Shown in pieces: positions 35,304-44,802 of a stretch of 64,000 bases of DNA. The notes under the pieces were generated by a model. It was not told the DNA's origin and searched no databases. It saw only the letters and a list, made by a program, of their open reading frames with translations. Position numbers and translations under genes: made by a program. This stretch comes from SKVR01 sp041642035 (GTDB taxonomy: Bacteria; Bacteroidota; Bacteroidia; Bacteroidales; UBA7960), in assembly GCA_041642035.1 (NCBI GenBank), contig JBEPXC010000001.1:7263-71262 (forward strand), read 5' to 3'. Every line of letters starts with the position of its first letter. The first letter of the stretch is position 1.

Positions 35304-35999
35304 ATGATTCTAGTACCTATTCTCAACAACATCAGCTTGTTGGTTGCATTGAGTGTTGCTTATATACTTACCATTAGAATAGAACCGGATTTTTCACTCA
35401 GGATATTCGACGAATTTGCTCAACTGGATAATTCCAAAACCCGTAAATATGAAGGCTCAGGTTTAGGACTTGCCATCAGTAAAAAGATTGTTGAATTTAT
35501 GGGTGGCAAAATTGGGGTGGAATCAAGCCCGGGAAAAGGTAGTAATTTCTGGTTTACGATCAAAACGCGAGAGTGCGATCAGGAAGAATCTATCTCAAAA
35601 GAAACCACTAATCTTTCTTTTGAAAATCTTGGACTAAATGTGTTGATGGTAGAAGATAAAATCATCAATCGTAAAGTAGCCAGTTTGATATTGAAAAATA
35701 TGGGTTGTATAGTTGATACGGCCGAGAATGGACTGCTGGGAATTGAAAAGGCATTGCAAAGCCATTATGATGTAATCCTGATGGATATCCAAATGCCCGT
35801 GATGGATGGTGTAACTGCCATGCAGACCATACGGGAATCAAAACAAAAACAACCTGCCATTATAGGGCTTAGTGCGGAGGCTATGGAAGGAGATGCCGAA
35901 AAGTATATTGCTCTCGGAATGGATGATTACCTTACCAAACCCCTTATACCTGATTTGCTTTACGAAAAGCTCTATAAAATTAAAAGAAACAAAATGTAA
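35304..35999 (+). CDS. Hybrid histidine kinase remnant: membrane lead fused to end of ATPase domain plus receiver
   Basis: The 231-residue product begins with a hydrophobic segment (MILVPILNNISLLVALSVAY) like the first helix of a multi-span sensor. By residue 33 it jumps directly into the last part of a histidine kinase ATPase domain (RIFDEFAQLDNSKTRKYEGS, GLGLAISKKIVEFMGG). There is no sensor, no histidine box and no N-box. A complete receiver domain follows (about 107-225) with phospho-acceptor Asp in VILMDIQMPVMDG and the DDYLTKP lysine loop; the first acidic residues are VEDK rather than the usual EDN. An in-frame internal deletion of a longer hybrid kinase is the simplest reading. A promoter and terminator flank it, so a membrane-tethered receiver may still be made. 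A paralogous intact kinase lies downstream on the opposite strand. Confidence 0.75.
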   Translation: MILVPILNNISLLVALSVAYILTIRIEPDFSLRIFDEFAQLDNSKTRKYEGSGLGLAISKKIVEFMGGKIGVESSPGKGSNFWFTIKTRECDQEESISKETTNLSFENLGLNVLMVEDKIINRKVASLILKNMGCIVDTAENGLLGIEKALQSHYDVILMDIQMPVMDGVTAMQTIRESKQKQPAIIGLSAEAMEGDAEKYIALGMDDYLTKPLIPDLLYEKLYKIKRNKM

Positions 36000-36032
36000 C
36001 TATTACCATTTAAAACAGGATTTCTTTAAAGA

Positions 36033-36053
36033 AAAAAGCCCTATGGGCTTTTT
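36033..36053 (+). terminator. Rho-independent terminator
   Basis: AAAAAGCCC (36033-36041), loop TAT, GGGCTTTTT (36045-36053). It lies 33 nt after the kinase-remnant stop and may serve both strands, since the arms carry A and T tracts. Confidence 0.8.
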
Positions 36054-36264
36054 AAAAAATTGTGTTTTCAGCACAAATGAATTTAGAGGCCTTCATTCAA
36101 CTCAATGGTTTTTAAATTAATATGACGCCGAATTTAGCAAAAGAACTTCCGGGCATCTCTAAACTGCTAAGATTATATGGGTCTTCGAATATCTGCCTAC
36201 CGCGATATGCCTCAATAACCCATGCTCCGTTAGCAGATGTCAGGTGCCACTGAAAAAGCTGTGC

Positions 36265-38475
36265 CTAAGACTCTTTTCTGTTGAGGATTTCCATTACTTC
36301 AACAAAATCATCCTTTTTGAAAGGTTTGGTAAGGTATTCATCAAGACCCAGGGAAATGTATTTTTCCCTGTCTCCTTCAAATGCATTGGCGCTAAGGCCT
36401 ACAATAGGAGGTAAGTTCGTGTGTGTCAAACGAAGCTGTTTGGTGGAGGTTATGCCATCCATAACGGGCATTTGAATATCCATCAGGATGAGATCAAATT
36501 TTCCTGGCTCATAGATATCAAGAGCTTTTTGACCATTTTCGGCAATCTCCACCTGGTGACCGAAGGAAGTCAGCAAGAGCCTGATAACTTTTTGATTTAC
36601 CACATTATCTTCCGCCAAAAGGATTTTCATTTCCTTAAACCCGGTGTCTTGTGAAGGTGTTATCTGGTCTGCAAAAAATTGGTCCTCACCAATTGCGGCA
36701 ATAAAAGTAAACCAAAAGGTGCTCCCTTTTCCATAGGTGCTCTCTACTCCAATTTCACCTCCCTGCAGTTCTGCCAGTTCCTTGCAAATAGAAAGTCCCA
36801 GTCCTGTGCCTTCGTAATCGCGCTGGTCGCTCTCATGAATTTGTGCAAAGGGCCTGAAAAGAACCTTTTGTTTCTCGGCTGTGATGCCAAGCCCGGTATC
36901 GGTAATAGATATTTTTAAAAAAATCTCCTTGTTGTTGGAAAGATTCTTTATTTTCTCTGCATGCAGGGATATTTTACCTTTAGGGGTAAATTTAACACTA
37001 TTGGATATTAAATTATTGGTCATCTGAATGATGCGGTTCTTGTCGGCCATGATCATGGAGGGAATATTGGGATCGCAACTATACTCGAAGATCAGCAGGT
37101 TTCCTGCAAGGCTTTTAAATATGCTTTCTGCCTGCAGTACAATATCACCAAAGTCAAAGACTTTTTTGTTAAGCTGAACTTTTCCCGCTTCAATTTTTGA
37201 GTAATCAAGAACCTGGTTGATGATTTCTCTTAGATTTTCTCCAGAGTGTTTAAGAATATTAATGTATTCCAATTGTTCTTTATTGAGCGATGAATGTTCC
37301 AGGATATCAACCATACCTAGTATTCCTGTAAGGGGAGTACGAATCTCGTGGCTCATATTGGCCAGGAAATTCTGCTTGAACCGAATCATTTCTCCTTGTT
37401 TTTCAATTTCTTCCAATCGTGATCGAAGCTCTGCCTGAGAAGTGGCGAGCATTTCGTTTTTACTGTTAATAATATTATTGGAACTGATCAGGTTGTTGTT
37501 CAATATCCTGAGTTCCTTTGTTTTTTTGTTAACAAGGTACTTGAGAATAAGTGAAGTAATAAGTAAAGTAATGACGACCAACACCACAATAAAAATTGCC
37601 CAACGGTATCTATAAAAGTAGTTCGTTGACATCTCATCTTCATAAACACCAAGCCACTTCTCATGGATTTGATGATATTCGTCACTTGCCTTGAGAATAT
37701 GTAGCCCCGCGTTGAGTATGTATAACAAATCTTCATTCCCTTCCCTGACAGCGATACAATAATCATTGGGAAAGAAATGTAATCCCTGGGGCTGAATTTG
37801 CTGATATTGGTTTAGATTTATTTCGTATAAACCAGGTAGTTTCAACACGGCAGCATATTCGTATTCCCCTAGTTCGACCAACCTTAAAGCTTCACTTACT
37901 GTTGATACATGGACAAGTTTAATGCTTATGTCAAGCCCTTCGAGGTATTCAGCAATAATATCTGCCTTTTGTACCAGCACCTCCTTGCCTGCCAGTTCGT
38001 TCAGGCTGTTTACCATTATATTCTGTCCGGAAAAAATGTCCCCTACGCTGACACTGTGTCTCGAAGTAAATTCGTATAATTTATCGCGTTCTGTAGAATA
38101 GAACATTCCCGATATAGCATCTATTTCACCTTTTTCAAGAGATTCACGAACTTTTCCCCAGCTGTCAAGCTTTATCTCTACCTCCAATCCCATAGCTTTT
38201 CCTGCTGCTTTCGCAATATCGATGTTGAAACCGGTTGGCTGGCCATTTTCCCCCATAAAACTATAAGGTGGAAAATTGACATCGTCCCCAATGACAATTT
38301 TACCCCTTTGATAAATTATTTCTTTATTTCCGTTGTCATTTGCATATAAACTAAAAATAGAGCAAGTGGTAATAAAGAAAAACAACAGGATTCTTTGCAC
38401 GTAAGCAAGGGTGTGTATTGTATGACGCAACAAATACTTGGGGAAATTATTAATTGTACAATGCGAGTGTATCAT
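36265..38475 (-). CDS. Hybrid sensor histidine kinase with periplasmic solute-binding sensor
   Basis: A 736-residue inner-membrane two-component protein. After an N-terminal membrane segment comes a bacterial extracellular solute-binding family 3 domain (about 55-285; GKIVIGDDVNFPPYSFMGENG, GFNIDIAKAAGKAMGLEVEI), then a membrane helix (WAIFIVVLVVITLLITSLIL), a short coiled coil, the histidine box FLANMSHEIRTPLTGIL, the ATPase domain (N box NLISNSVKF, G boxes DTGLGI and YEGTGLGLSICKELAELQGG), and a receiver (about 615-730) with LAEDNVVNQK, phospho-acceptor Asp in LILMDIQMPVMDG and DEYLTKP. All catalytic boxes are present. The sensor suggests detection of an amino acid or similar small ligand. 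No separate output regulator is adjacent. Confidence 0.92.
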   Translation of the reverse strand: MIHSHCTINNFPKYLLRHTIHTLAYVQRILLFFFITTCSIFSLYANDNGNKEIIYQRGKIVIGDDVNFPPYSFMGENGQPTGFNIDIAKAAGKAMGLEVEIKLDSWGKVRESLEKGEIDAISGMFYSTERDKLYEFTSRHSVSVGDIFSGQNIMVNSLNELAGKEVLVQKADIIAEYLEGLDISIKLVHVSTVSEALRLVELGEYEYAAVLKLPGLYEINLNQYQQIQPQGLHFFPNDYCIAVREGNEDLLYILNAGLHILKASDEYHQIHEKWLGVYEDEMSTNYFYRYRWAIFIVVLVVITLLITSLILKYLVNKKTKELRILNNNLISSNNIINSKNEMLATSQAELRSRLEEIEKQGEMIRFKQNFLANMSHEIRTPLTGILGMVDILEHSSLNKEQLEYINILKHSGENLREIINQVLDYSKIEAGKVQLNKKVFDFGDIVLQAESIFKSLAGNLLIFEYSCDPNIPSMIMADKNRIIQMTNNLISNSVKFTPKGKISLHAEKIKNLSNNKEIFLKISITDTGLGITAEKQKVLFRPFAQIHESDQRDYEGTGLGLSICKELAELQGGEIGVESTYGKGSTFWFTFIAAIGEDQFFADQITPSQDTGFKEMKILLAEDNVVNQKVIRLLLTSFGHQVEIAENGQKALDIYEPGKFDLILMDIQMPVMDGITSTKQLRLTHTNLPPIVGLSANAFEGDREKYISLGLDEYLTKPFKKDDFVEVMEILNRKES

Positions 38476-38671
38476 AATTGTATTTCAAGACCTACAATTC
38501 CAGGATTGAGGAGTTTTGGGCTAAAGAGCATTTAAACTTTTTTATGTGTGCAAAAATACAACAATTATGCAGTTTAAAAGCAAATTAGTTTATTTTGAAT
38601 ATATGAAATCTGAGCTAGTGAGGACTCATGCAATAGGGGCGAATCAATGCTTTGATAAGGCAATGGTGAGT

Positions 38672-39604
38672 TTAATTATTTTGTATTCTTCCCACTAGGA
38701 TGCCGGTAACTCTGTTCATTGGTTTTAGGTACTGGCTCAATGGAACTGGGGATATCTCCACCTGGTTGGAGCGGGTCGAGGCATGAATGAGGAAGAGTCG
38801 GCCATTCTTTTTCAAAGCAATGCCGGTATGAGAAACATCCAGTCCTTCCATATCAGTAGTAAAAGCAATGATATCTCCATTTAAAATTATGTTTTCCAAT
38901 GATGAAATGTCTTTCTTTGGTATGTAATTCATTTCAATGGATGAAACTCTTTTTTCGATGGCTCTAATGCTATCAATAACTGCCTGATTCTTTAGTTGGG
39001 GGTAATACGAAGGATTTTTACTCATAAAGCTCAGTGTCGGACGATATGCCTTTGTTCCAATGGAGTCACCTAGCATGGTTATGACGCCTTTTTGAGCATT
39101 ATTATATAACCATTCGCTAAAATAATGCAATCGTGACGGATATCCTTTAATGATCCCGTCACGATATCGGATAAAGGCAAGGTTTTGAATGAAACTGGCA
39201 AAGCGCATATCCTGACTTTTAATGCTTAGGCTCATGGCAAGGACGTATTCTACAAATGTGGTGCAATCCATCCCCCGCAAGTTTACAACCAACTGTTCTT
39301 CTTCCGGTATCTCAAGAGTAAATGCAGCATAGGGAGTCTGAATAAAATGAGTGGCGATAGATGTCATAAGATCACCAATGGATGTATTGTCAAAAGCACT
39401 GTTTTCGAATGCTTCGATGGCTTGTTCATAAATCAGAATATCCTCTTCCAGAGCAAAAACCTTCAATTCTGCTGGTTGATTCTCTTTTGATTCATCTCTC
39501 ATCGGGGGTGGGTTCACCTCAGTTTGAGAAGTTTGCCCTATTTGGCAGGACAACACAAAGCCTAAGGTAATGAAGAGAAAAAATGAGACCTTATTTAATT
39601 TCAT
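38672..39604 (-). CDS. DUF1460 (amidase-like, NlpC/P60-related) lipoprotein
   Basis: A 310-residue protein with a lipoprotein signal (FLFITLGFVLSC). DUF1460 proteins are papain-like amidases, some of which act as N-acetylmuramoyl-L-alanine amidases on peptidoglycan fragments. The probable catalytic Cys is in GMDCTTFVEYVLAMS, and the His in VSHTGIALKKNGRLFLIHAS; GDIIAFTTD and FIRYRDGIIKGYPSRLHYFSEW are further family motifs. A role in recycling or trimming of cell-wall peptides in the periplasm is inferred. Confidence 0.87.
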   Translation of the reverse strand: MKLNKVSFFLFITLGFVLSCQIGQTSQTEVNPPPMRDESKENQPAELKVFALEEDILIYEQAIEAFENSAFDNTSIGDLMTSIATHFIQTPYAAFTLEIPEEEQLVVNLRGMDCTTFVEYVLAMSLSIKSQDMRFASFIQNLAFIRYRDGIIKGYPSRLHYFSEWLYNNAQKGVITMLGDSIGTKAYRPTLSFMSKNPSYYPQLKNQAVIDSIRAIEKRVSSIEMNYIPKKDISSLENIILNGDIIAFTTDMEGLDVSHTGIALKKNGRLFLIHASTRSNQVEISPVPLSQYLKPMNRVTGILVGRIQNN

Positions 39605-39736
39605 GGATGAGGTTGATTTATCTATGGATAACTTTTGTTTCTTACATATAATGGTTAGTGCAACCTTCAGTGGCGGATTGGGAGTCAGGAGGTTGGGGAA
39701 TTCATAATGAACTATCCTATATCAGTTGCGAACATA

Positions 39737-39931
39737 CTATATGCATAATTCCTGCTTACTTTCAACGATCCCAAAGTTAATGGGTTTTCCTTCTGAATCC
39801 AATTCCAATCGCGGTATTATTTCAACCTTGTTAATGCTATTCATATCGTGTAAAATGGCATTTTTATCAAGATATTTCTCATTAAATATTTCACGAAGCG
39901 CTACACCTCTGGCACCTTTACACCCACCCCA
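39737..39931 (-). pseudogene. Start-less coding remnant, family not recognised
   Basis: The minus-strand frame is open for 64 codons (WGGCKGARGVALREIFN ... EIIPRLELDSEGKP, INFGIVESKQELCI) and ends at the TAG 39737-39739. It has a protein-like composition (mixed charged and hydrophobic residues, an RLELDSEGKP turn) but no start codon before its middle Met, and it begins directly at the T tract of a terminator. It looks like the 3' end of an eroded gene. I do not recognise its family and the assignment as coding is tentative. Confidence 0.3.
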
Positions 39932-39933
39932 CT

Positions 39934-39967
39934 AAAAAAAAGCCCCCGTGCATATTACACAGAGGCT
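39934..39967 (-). terminator. Rho-independent terminator of the epimerase-like gene
   Basis: On the minus strand AGCCTCTGTG, loop TAATATG, CACGGGGGCT, then a run of T. The 10-bp stem is complete if two G-U pairs are allowed. It begins 24 nt after the stop of the gene at 39991-40833. Confidence 0.75.
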
Positions 39968-39990
39968 GTCCATTTCTCTCTAAAGAGTGA

Positions 39991-40833
39991 TTAATTTACA
40001 AAATCAGCATTCTGAAGATATTCCAGGCTTTTCTTTACACTTTCGAGAGGTTCGTAATTATATTTTTCAACTTCGACTACTATGTATTCCATACCTGCAA
40101 GTTCGGTATATTCAAATATTTGTTCGAAGTTGATCTCTCCGCTGGCGCCCACTTCTGCTTCATCTTTCACATGCCAGTTTTCAAAACGTCCTGGATATCT
40201 GGTGATGTAATCAACAGGATTTTTTCCTCCTTCATGTACCCAGTAGAGGTCCATCTGGAACATTACTTTGGTGGGATCTGTATTTAAAAGCATATAGTCG
40301 TATATAACTTCGCCTTCGAGCTCTGAAAATTCCCCATCATGGTTGTGGTATCCGAAACGGATGCCCTGTGCATTACATTTTTCACCCACAGCATTGAAAT
40401 AATCGCAATACCTTTTCAAGCCTTCGAGGCTTTCATAGCCTTCCTTGCTCATCGAGGGTTGCACAATATACTCAACACCCGCTGCTTTATGGGCAGCAAT
40501 TGCTGTATCCCACCATGTCATGGTTTGATCCCAATTCTCTTCGGAAGGCAAATCCTGTCCGGCATGAGAACCTAGAAAAGCCATACCATTGGCTTCAACA
40601 AGGTCTTTAAATTCAATGGGGTCCATGCCATAGAACAAACCATCACCATACCCAGCTGCTTCAACAAAGCCATAACCCATATCACCCAAAGCGGTCAGGG
40701 TGCCACTGGCATCAGTTTCCATGTTTTCACGTACCGACCAAAGTTGGATACCGATAAATTTCTCTGTTTCCTTTTTCTCTCCATTACAAGAAAACAACAG
40801 AAAAGAAAGTGCAATCAACATAATGTTTCTCAT
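39991..40833 (-). CDS. Sugar phosphate isomerase/epimerase-like TIM-barrel lipoprotein
   Basis: A 280-residue protein with a lipoprotein signal (MRNIMLIALSFLLFSC) followed by a xylose-isomerase-like TIM barrel. Typical segments: IGIQLWSVRENM, GYGFVEAAGYGDGLFYGMDP, IRFGYHNHDGEF (metal-binding His/Glu region), VMFQMDLYWVHEGGKNP and YIVVEVEKYNYEPLESVKKS. Such lipoproteins are common in Bacteroidota, often near oxidoreductases of sugar catabolism; their reaction is mostly unproven. It has its own terminator. The partner genes are not visible here. Confidence 0.88.
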   Translation of the reverse strand: MRNIMLIALSFLLFSCNGEKKETEKFIGIQLWSVRENMETDASGTLTALGDMGYGFVEAAGYGDGLFYGMDPIEFKDLVEANGMAFLGSHAGQDLPSEENWDQTMTWWDTAIAAHKAAGVEYIVQPSMSKEGYESLEGLKRYCDYFNAVGEKCNAQGIRFGYHNHDGEFSELEGEVIYDYMLLNTDPTKVMFQMDLYWVHEGGKNPVDYITRYPGRFENWHVKDEAEVGASGEINFEQIFEYTELAGMEYIVVEVEKYNYEPLESVKKSLEYLQNADFVN

Positions 40834-40995
40834 CTTCGTTTTTAATTTAATTCGTTAACTTAATAGGGGAAATTCTTAAATAGCTTAACTCCCAAATATA
40901 GTAAATATTTATGGGTTTTGGTATAAGGAAACAATGCATTGCATCTGCAAGTGATGTCATCTTCCCGACAAAAGCAATACCACAGGCTGTGCCCG

Positions 40996-42645
40996 TTAAT
41001 CGTAGTTTATTTTCACATCCCTGAACATAAATGGATTGCTACTTACCTTTAAATCCTTGCCGCTAGCGATGGACACGTTTTTTAGAATGACTTCGCGGGT
41101 AATGACGTAGGGATACTTTTCTTCGTAGGTATCGTCGGTCAGTTTTGAATTAAAATTGCCGAATATTGTGGGCCCTCGATACCCTTGAGGATGATTGGAA
41201 TCGTCGATAATAAGATTTTCAATGGTAATCCGTTCTGGCATATAACAGGTGTAGCCGAAATTATGTTGCCCGGAATTGAATCCGCCGAACAGGCTTGCGG
41301 TTGTCGACCTGCCAACTTCAGGTACGAATACGCAGTTGCGGATGATGAATTCTCCCTGCCAGGTGCTACCATAGTCAGAGCGCAGATTGATGAGGTTTTT
41401 TGCGTAAATAGTGGAGTTCTCTACGATAAAGGTTCCGCTGCCAATGGCGTTTATTCCCTGATGGCCCAGAGTAGAGTTGCGAATGCTGGCATTGACAACG
41501 CCCATGTGGGCATCGAAGCGGGAAAAGGTGCAATTGTCGTAAAGAAGATTCTTGCTAAAGTTGGATCCCATGATACCCCAATACCTGCTGTTATGGATGT
41601 CATTGGTCTGGCTGCAGTTTATAAAAGAAACATTAAGGGCCCGGTTGACGGATATGTCGTAGCTGCCCATCGAGACCGAAACACCCGCAGAGCCCATGGT
41701 GTGGTATCTCTTGCGACCCGTAAGGATAGTGTTTTGTACCGTAACATTAGAGCAGTTACCGATATTGATGAAGCCCCCATAAGGCGCACCATGCTCACCT
41801 TCGCCGGTGACATGATGTTCCAGTCCATCAATAACAACAGTTGAACGCCTGATTGCTATTCCCCTGCTGTAGTAAGTGTATTTCGATTCTGCCTTGTTGG
41901 CAATGGTGGTGAAATGTCCTCCTGTGATGTTCAGCGTCGTTTGGTCAACAGGAAGTGCGGTGATCTCTGTGATCTGGTCGAAATCCCAAATAATCGGAGC
42001 GTTTAGGTCAACATTACCCTCTTTATCAACGATAAAGATATCTGTCTGCGGGGACCCGCTATTTTGGTTTGGCCCATAGCGGATGTATCTGCTAATGTTG
42101 GAATTGGTGACAGTTATAAGGCATGCACCGGGCAAGGAAACATCAATTTTCTCCTGACTTCTTTTAAGAGAGGATACCCCTAAAAGCTTGAATGGTTGCC
42201 TGCCGGAACTAATCAGGAATACATTTGATTTACGATTTTGAACCTCAGTATCATCGATGATAAAGGCAGCCTTACCAAAATCAGTCTGTGTCTGGATGAC
42301 TACAGTACGGTCCTTTCCACTGATATAATACGTGGCATCATCACCAGCTTTCACAGGCAGGCCTTGCTGATTGGCAAAGGCATGCGTCGCCGCAATAGCA
42401 TCTATATCATCAGTTTTTCCGTCACCTGCGGCTCCGAAATCACTATAGCGGACCAACCCATTGGCTTTGAATTTGATAACATCTTCGGGGGATACATTTA
42501 TCTGCAAATTCCCATTCTCAATGGAGCGTACAAAGGTTGTATCCTTTTGGTATGTTATCACCACGTTTTCAAGTGGGTCATTATTCTGCCCCATACTTGT
42601 TAAACCTAAAAACAACAGAAAATACCGGAGCATGTATCTTATCAT
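40996..42645 (-). CDS. Secreted right-handed parallel beta-helix protein (pectate lyase 3-like)
   Basis: A 549-residue exported protein: signal peptide (MLRYFLLFLGLTSMGQ), then RYSDFGAAGDGKTDDIDAIAA, the N-terminal signature of pectate-lyase-3/GH28-related beta helices, followed by repeated short strand-turn units (IDGLEHH, VTVQNTILTGRK, VSFINCSQTNDI, LYDNCTFSRFDAH, ASIRNSTLGHQG, FIVENSTIYAK, FIIRNCVFVPE, ITIENLIIDDS) that form the helix coils from about residue 230 to 530. It probably binds or cuts a polysaccharide. No catalytic residues can be assigned with confidence. Confidence 0.8.
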   Translation of the reverse strand: MIRYMLRYFLLFLGLTSMGQNNDPLENVVITYQKDTTFVRSIENGNLQINVSPEDVIKFKANGLVRYSDFGAAGDGKTDDIDAIAATHAFANQQGLPVKAGDDATYYISGKDRTVVIQTQTDFGKAAFIIDDTEVQNRKSNVFLISSGRQPFKLLGVSSLKRSQEKIDVSLPGACLITVTNSNISRYIRYGPNQNSGSPQTDIFIVDKEGNVDLNAPIIWDFDQITEITALPVDQTTLNITGGHFTTIANKAESKYTYYSRGIAIRRSTVVIDGLEHHVTGEGEHGAPYGGFINIGNCSNVTVQNTILTGRKRYHTMGSAGVSVSMGSYDISVNRALNVSFINCSQTNDIHNSRYWGIMGSNFSKNLLYDNCTFSRFDAHMGVVNASIRNSTLGHQGINAIGSGTFIVENSTIYAKNLINLRSDYGSTWQGEFIIRNCVFVPEVGRSTTASLFGGFNSGQHNFGYTCYMPERITIENLIIDDSNHPQGYRGPTIFGNFNSKLTDDTYEEKYPYVITREVILKNVSIASGKDLKVSSNPFMFRDVKINYD

Positions 42646-42791
42646 GATGTATTTTTTAAATTTAATTATTTATGTTGGCCAAAATAAATTATCCCATAGT
42701 ATCGTTGGACAGTGGCTTTTGTTTAGGATTACAACCAGATTGGCATATACAGAATCAATTATCATACCCTTTTCTAATGAACTAAAAACTT

Positions 42792-44438
42792 CTATTGATG
42801 TTCAAAAACAAGGGTTTTTGTACACGCATCGCATACTTCAGGTGGTCCGAAATACTGAATCGGCCCAGGGAATATATATTTAGTATTTATGGCCCAGTCA
42901 TTTCGATTCGCGGCAAAAAACTTAAATGGCTTTCCATCCAGTTCTACTAAAGCTTTTCTGATAACAGGTTTTGCTTCTCCATGACGTTTTTCCAGATTCA
43001 TCATACTCGTCATAGGGGTTCCTCCACATATCCAGTCTTGGGCTCTGCCAACAAGATTTCTAATGGATGCCATGTAGCCCGTTTTTTCGTTAGCAATAAG
43101 TATAGCGATTGTATAGCCCAAAGCATAGCAATAATTGGCATCAAAGTTAGAAGGAGCTGCACATCGGCCCTCATATCCAAAGAAGTGATTTTGTGATGTA
43201 AATTTTCCTTTGTACATACCTGCCTGTCTGTATTGTTTAAGGCGAGCTTCAACCATTTTGATCAATAGCTTTTCCGTTTCAATTCTGGAAACCACCACAT
43301 TTCCATGAGGATCGCGATCCATTATTAACTGATCAGAAATATCGTTTGGAAGATTATCATAAAGATTTTCTGATTCACCTGAAAGCTTCACCGCGATAAA
43401 CTCTCTTTTCTCCTGATCAGATTCGATGTTAAGGAATTCATCATTGTGTTTGGCCAAAAGATCATTCAGCTCCTGAATAAGATTCTTAAATTGGGGGATA
43501 AACTCAATGATTCCTTCGGGGATCAATACGGTTCCAAAATTATCTCCATTACCGGCACGTTGTACAATGATATCGGCTATAGAGTCAACCACCTGGGACA
43601 ATGTCATTTTCTTTGCTTCAACTTCTTCGGAGATAAGAGCCATATTGGGTTGGGTTTGCAAGGCACACTCCAGGGTAATATGTGATGCCGATCGGCCCAT
43701 TAATTTAATGAAGTGCCAGTTCTTTTTTGCAGAATTGGCATCACGCTGAATATTCCCGATAAGTTCACCATATACCTTGCATGCAGTATCAAAACCAAAG
43801 GAGGCCTCGATCATGTCATTTTTCAGGTCTCCATCAATAGTTTTGGGGCACCCGATTACCTGAATGCCAGAACCAACCTTTTTGTAATATTCGGCTAATA
43901 CACAGGCATTGGTATTAGAGTCGTCGCCTCCCACGATCACCAATGCATTGATGCCAAGTTTTTTACAATTTTCCCATCCTTTATGAAATTGCTCTTTTTC
44001 TTCCAGCTTCGTACGACCTGAACCAATAATATCAAATCCACCGGTGTTTCGATACTCATCTATACCATCATGGGTCAACTCACGGTATTGGTTATTAATA
44101 AGTCCTGAAGGTCCACCCAGAAATCCATACAGTTTACAATCGCTGTTCAGTTGTTTTAAACCGTCGAACAATCCTGAAATCACATTATGACCACCGGGTG
44201 CCTGGCCTCCGGATAAAATGATGCCCACTTTCACAGGCTTGAAATTCTTTTGCTCCTTAGATTCTTTAAAATTAAGTATTGGCAATCCATAAGTGTTAGG
44301 AAACAGATTCCTTATCTCACCCTTGTCTGTCTCTGGTTCAGAATTGTTTTCTTCAATGATTTCTATTGTTCCTGTTAAATTACGGGGTAATATGGGTTGA
44401 TAACCTGAGCGTGCTTTTTGAAGTGGACTTTTGATCAT
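42792..44438 (-). CDS. pfp: Diphosphate--fructose-6-phosphate 1-phosphotransferase (PPi-PFK)
   Basis: Reversible PPi-dependent phosphorylation of fructose 6-phosphate in glycolysis. The protein (548 residues) has the length of the long PFP class. VGIILSGGQAPGGHNVISGL binds diphosphate; ALVIVGGDDSNTNAC has Asp in place of the Gly of ATP-dependent enzymes, and GCPKTIDGDLKND contains the PPi-type Lys and catalytic Asp. Further motifs are KLMGRSASHITLECALQTQPN, LIPEGIIEF and FFGYEGRCAAPSNFDANYCYALG. The use of PPi is a firm prediction from the GGDD/PKTIDGD pair. It stands alone. Confidence 0.95.
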   Translation of the reverse strand: MIKSPLQKARSGYQPILPRNLTGTIEIIEENNSEPETDKGEIRNLFPNTYGLPILNFKESKEQKNFKPVKVGIILSGGQAPGGHNVISGLFDGLKQLNSDCKLYGFLGGPSGLINNQYRELTHDGIDEYRNTGGFDIIGSGRTKLEEKEQFHKGWENCKKLGINALVIVGGDDSNTNACVLAEYYKKVGSGIQVIGCPKTIDGDLKNDMIEASFGFDTACKVYGELIGNIQRDANSAKKNWHFIKLMGRSASHITLECALQTQPNMALISEEVEAKKMTLSQVVDSIADIIVQRAGNGDNFGTVLIPEGIIEFIPQFKNLIQELNDLLAKHNDEFLNIESDQEKREFIAVKLSGESENLYDNLPNDISDQLIMDRDPHGNVVVSRIETEKLLIKMVEARLKQYRQAGMYKGKFTSQNHFFGYEGRCAAPSNFDANYCYALGYTIAILIANEKTGYMASIRNLVGRAQDWICGGTPMTSMMNLEKRHGEAKPVIRKALVELDGKPFKFFAANRNDWAINTKYIFPGPIQYFGPPEVCDACTKTLVFEHQ

Positions 44439-44802
44439 TTGAATGCTTTTATGAGTAAATGTTTTAATGTAAATAAACTCCCAGTAAATAATTCAACGGG
44501 GCAGCTCTTTACTGGTGTAGCAATAACATCTCAGACCGTTTGTCCCGATAAGCTGAAGATACTCATTTTTATACTTGAACTCAGTCGTTAATGTTTCATA
44601 TTTCGTCCATATGACCCACACGTTGGCTCTGGAGCTGTAAGAACAGTTGATATTTTCATGGCGGATTCATCTTGTCTTAATGATACCAACCCAAGGAATC
44701 ATTCAATGAGGATCAGGAAAACCATAAAGCAGAAGCTTTCAAATAATGAAAACGATCGGGAAAATGAGTCTTTAAACAAACGTCAATAATCCTGCCGGGC
44801 CA
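44439..44802. other. Intergenic stretch without a supported gene
   Basis: Promoter region of the PPi-PFK gene (on its 44439 side) and downstream region of the giant protease gene. A minus-strand frame of about 50 codons (about 44500-44660) has no start codon and no recognised similarity. No hairpin terminator was found after the protease gene. Confidence 0.35.

Noticed and set aside
41185..41844. 219-codon plus-strand open frame inside the beta-helix gene
   Set aside because: Shadow frame; the minus-strand protein has a signal peptide and clear beta-helix repeats.
44500..44660. About 50-codon minus-strand frame before the PPi-PFK region
   Set aside because: No start codon and no recognised similarity; chance or unreadable remnant.
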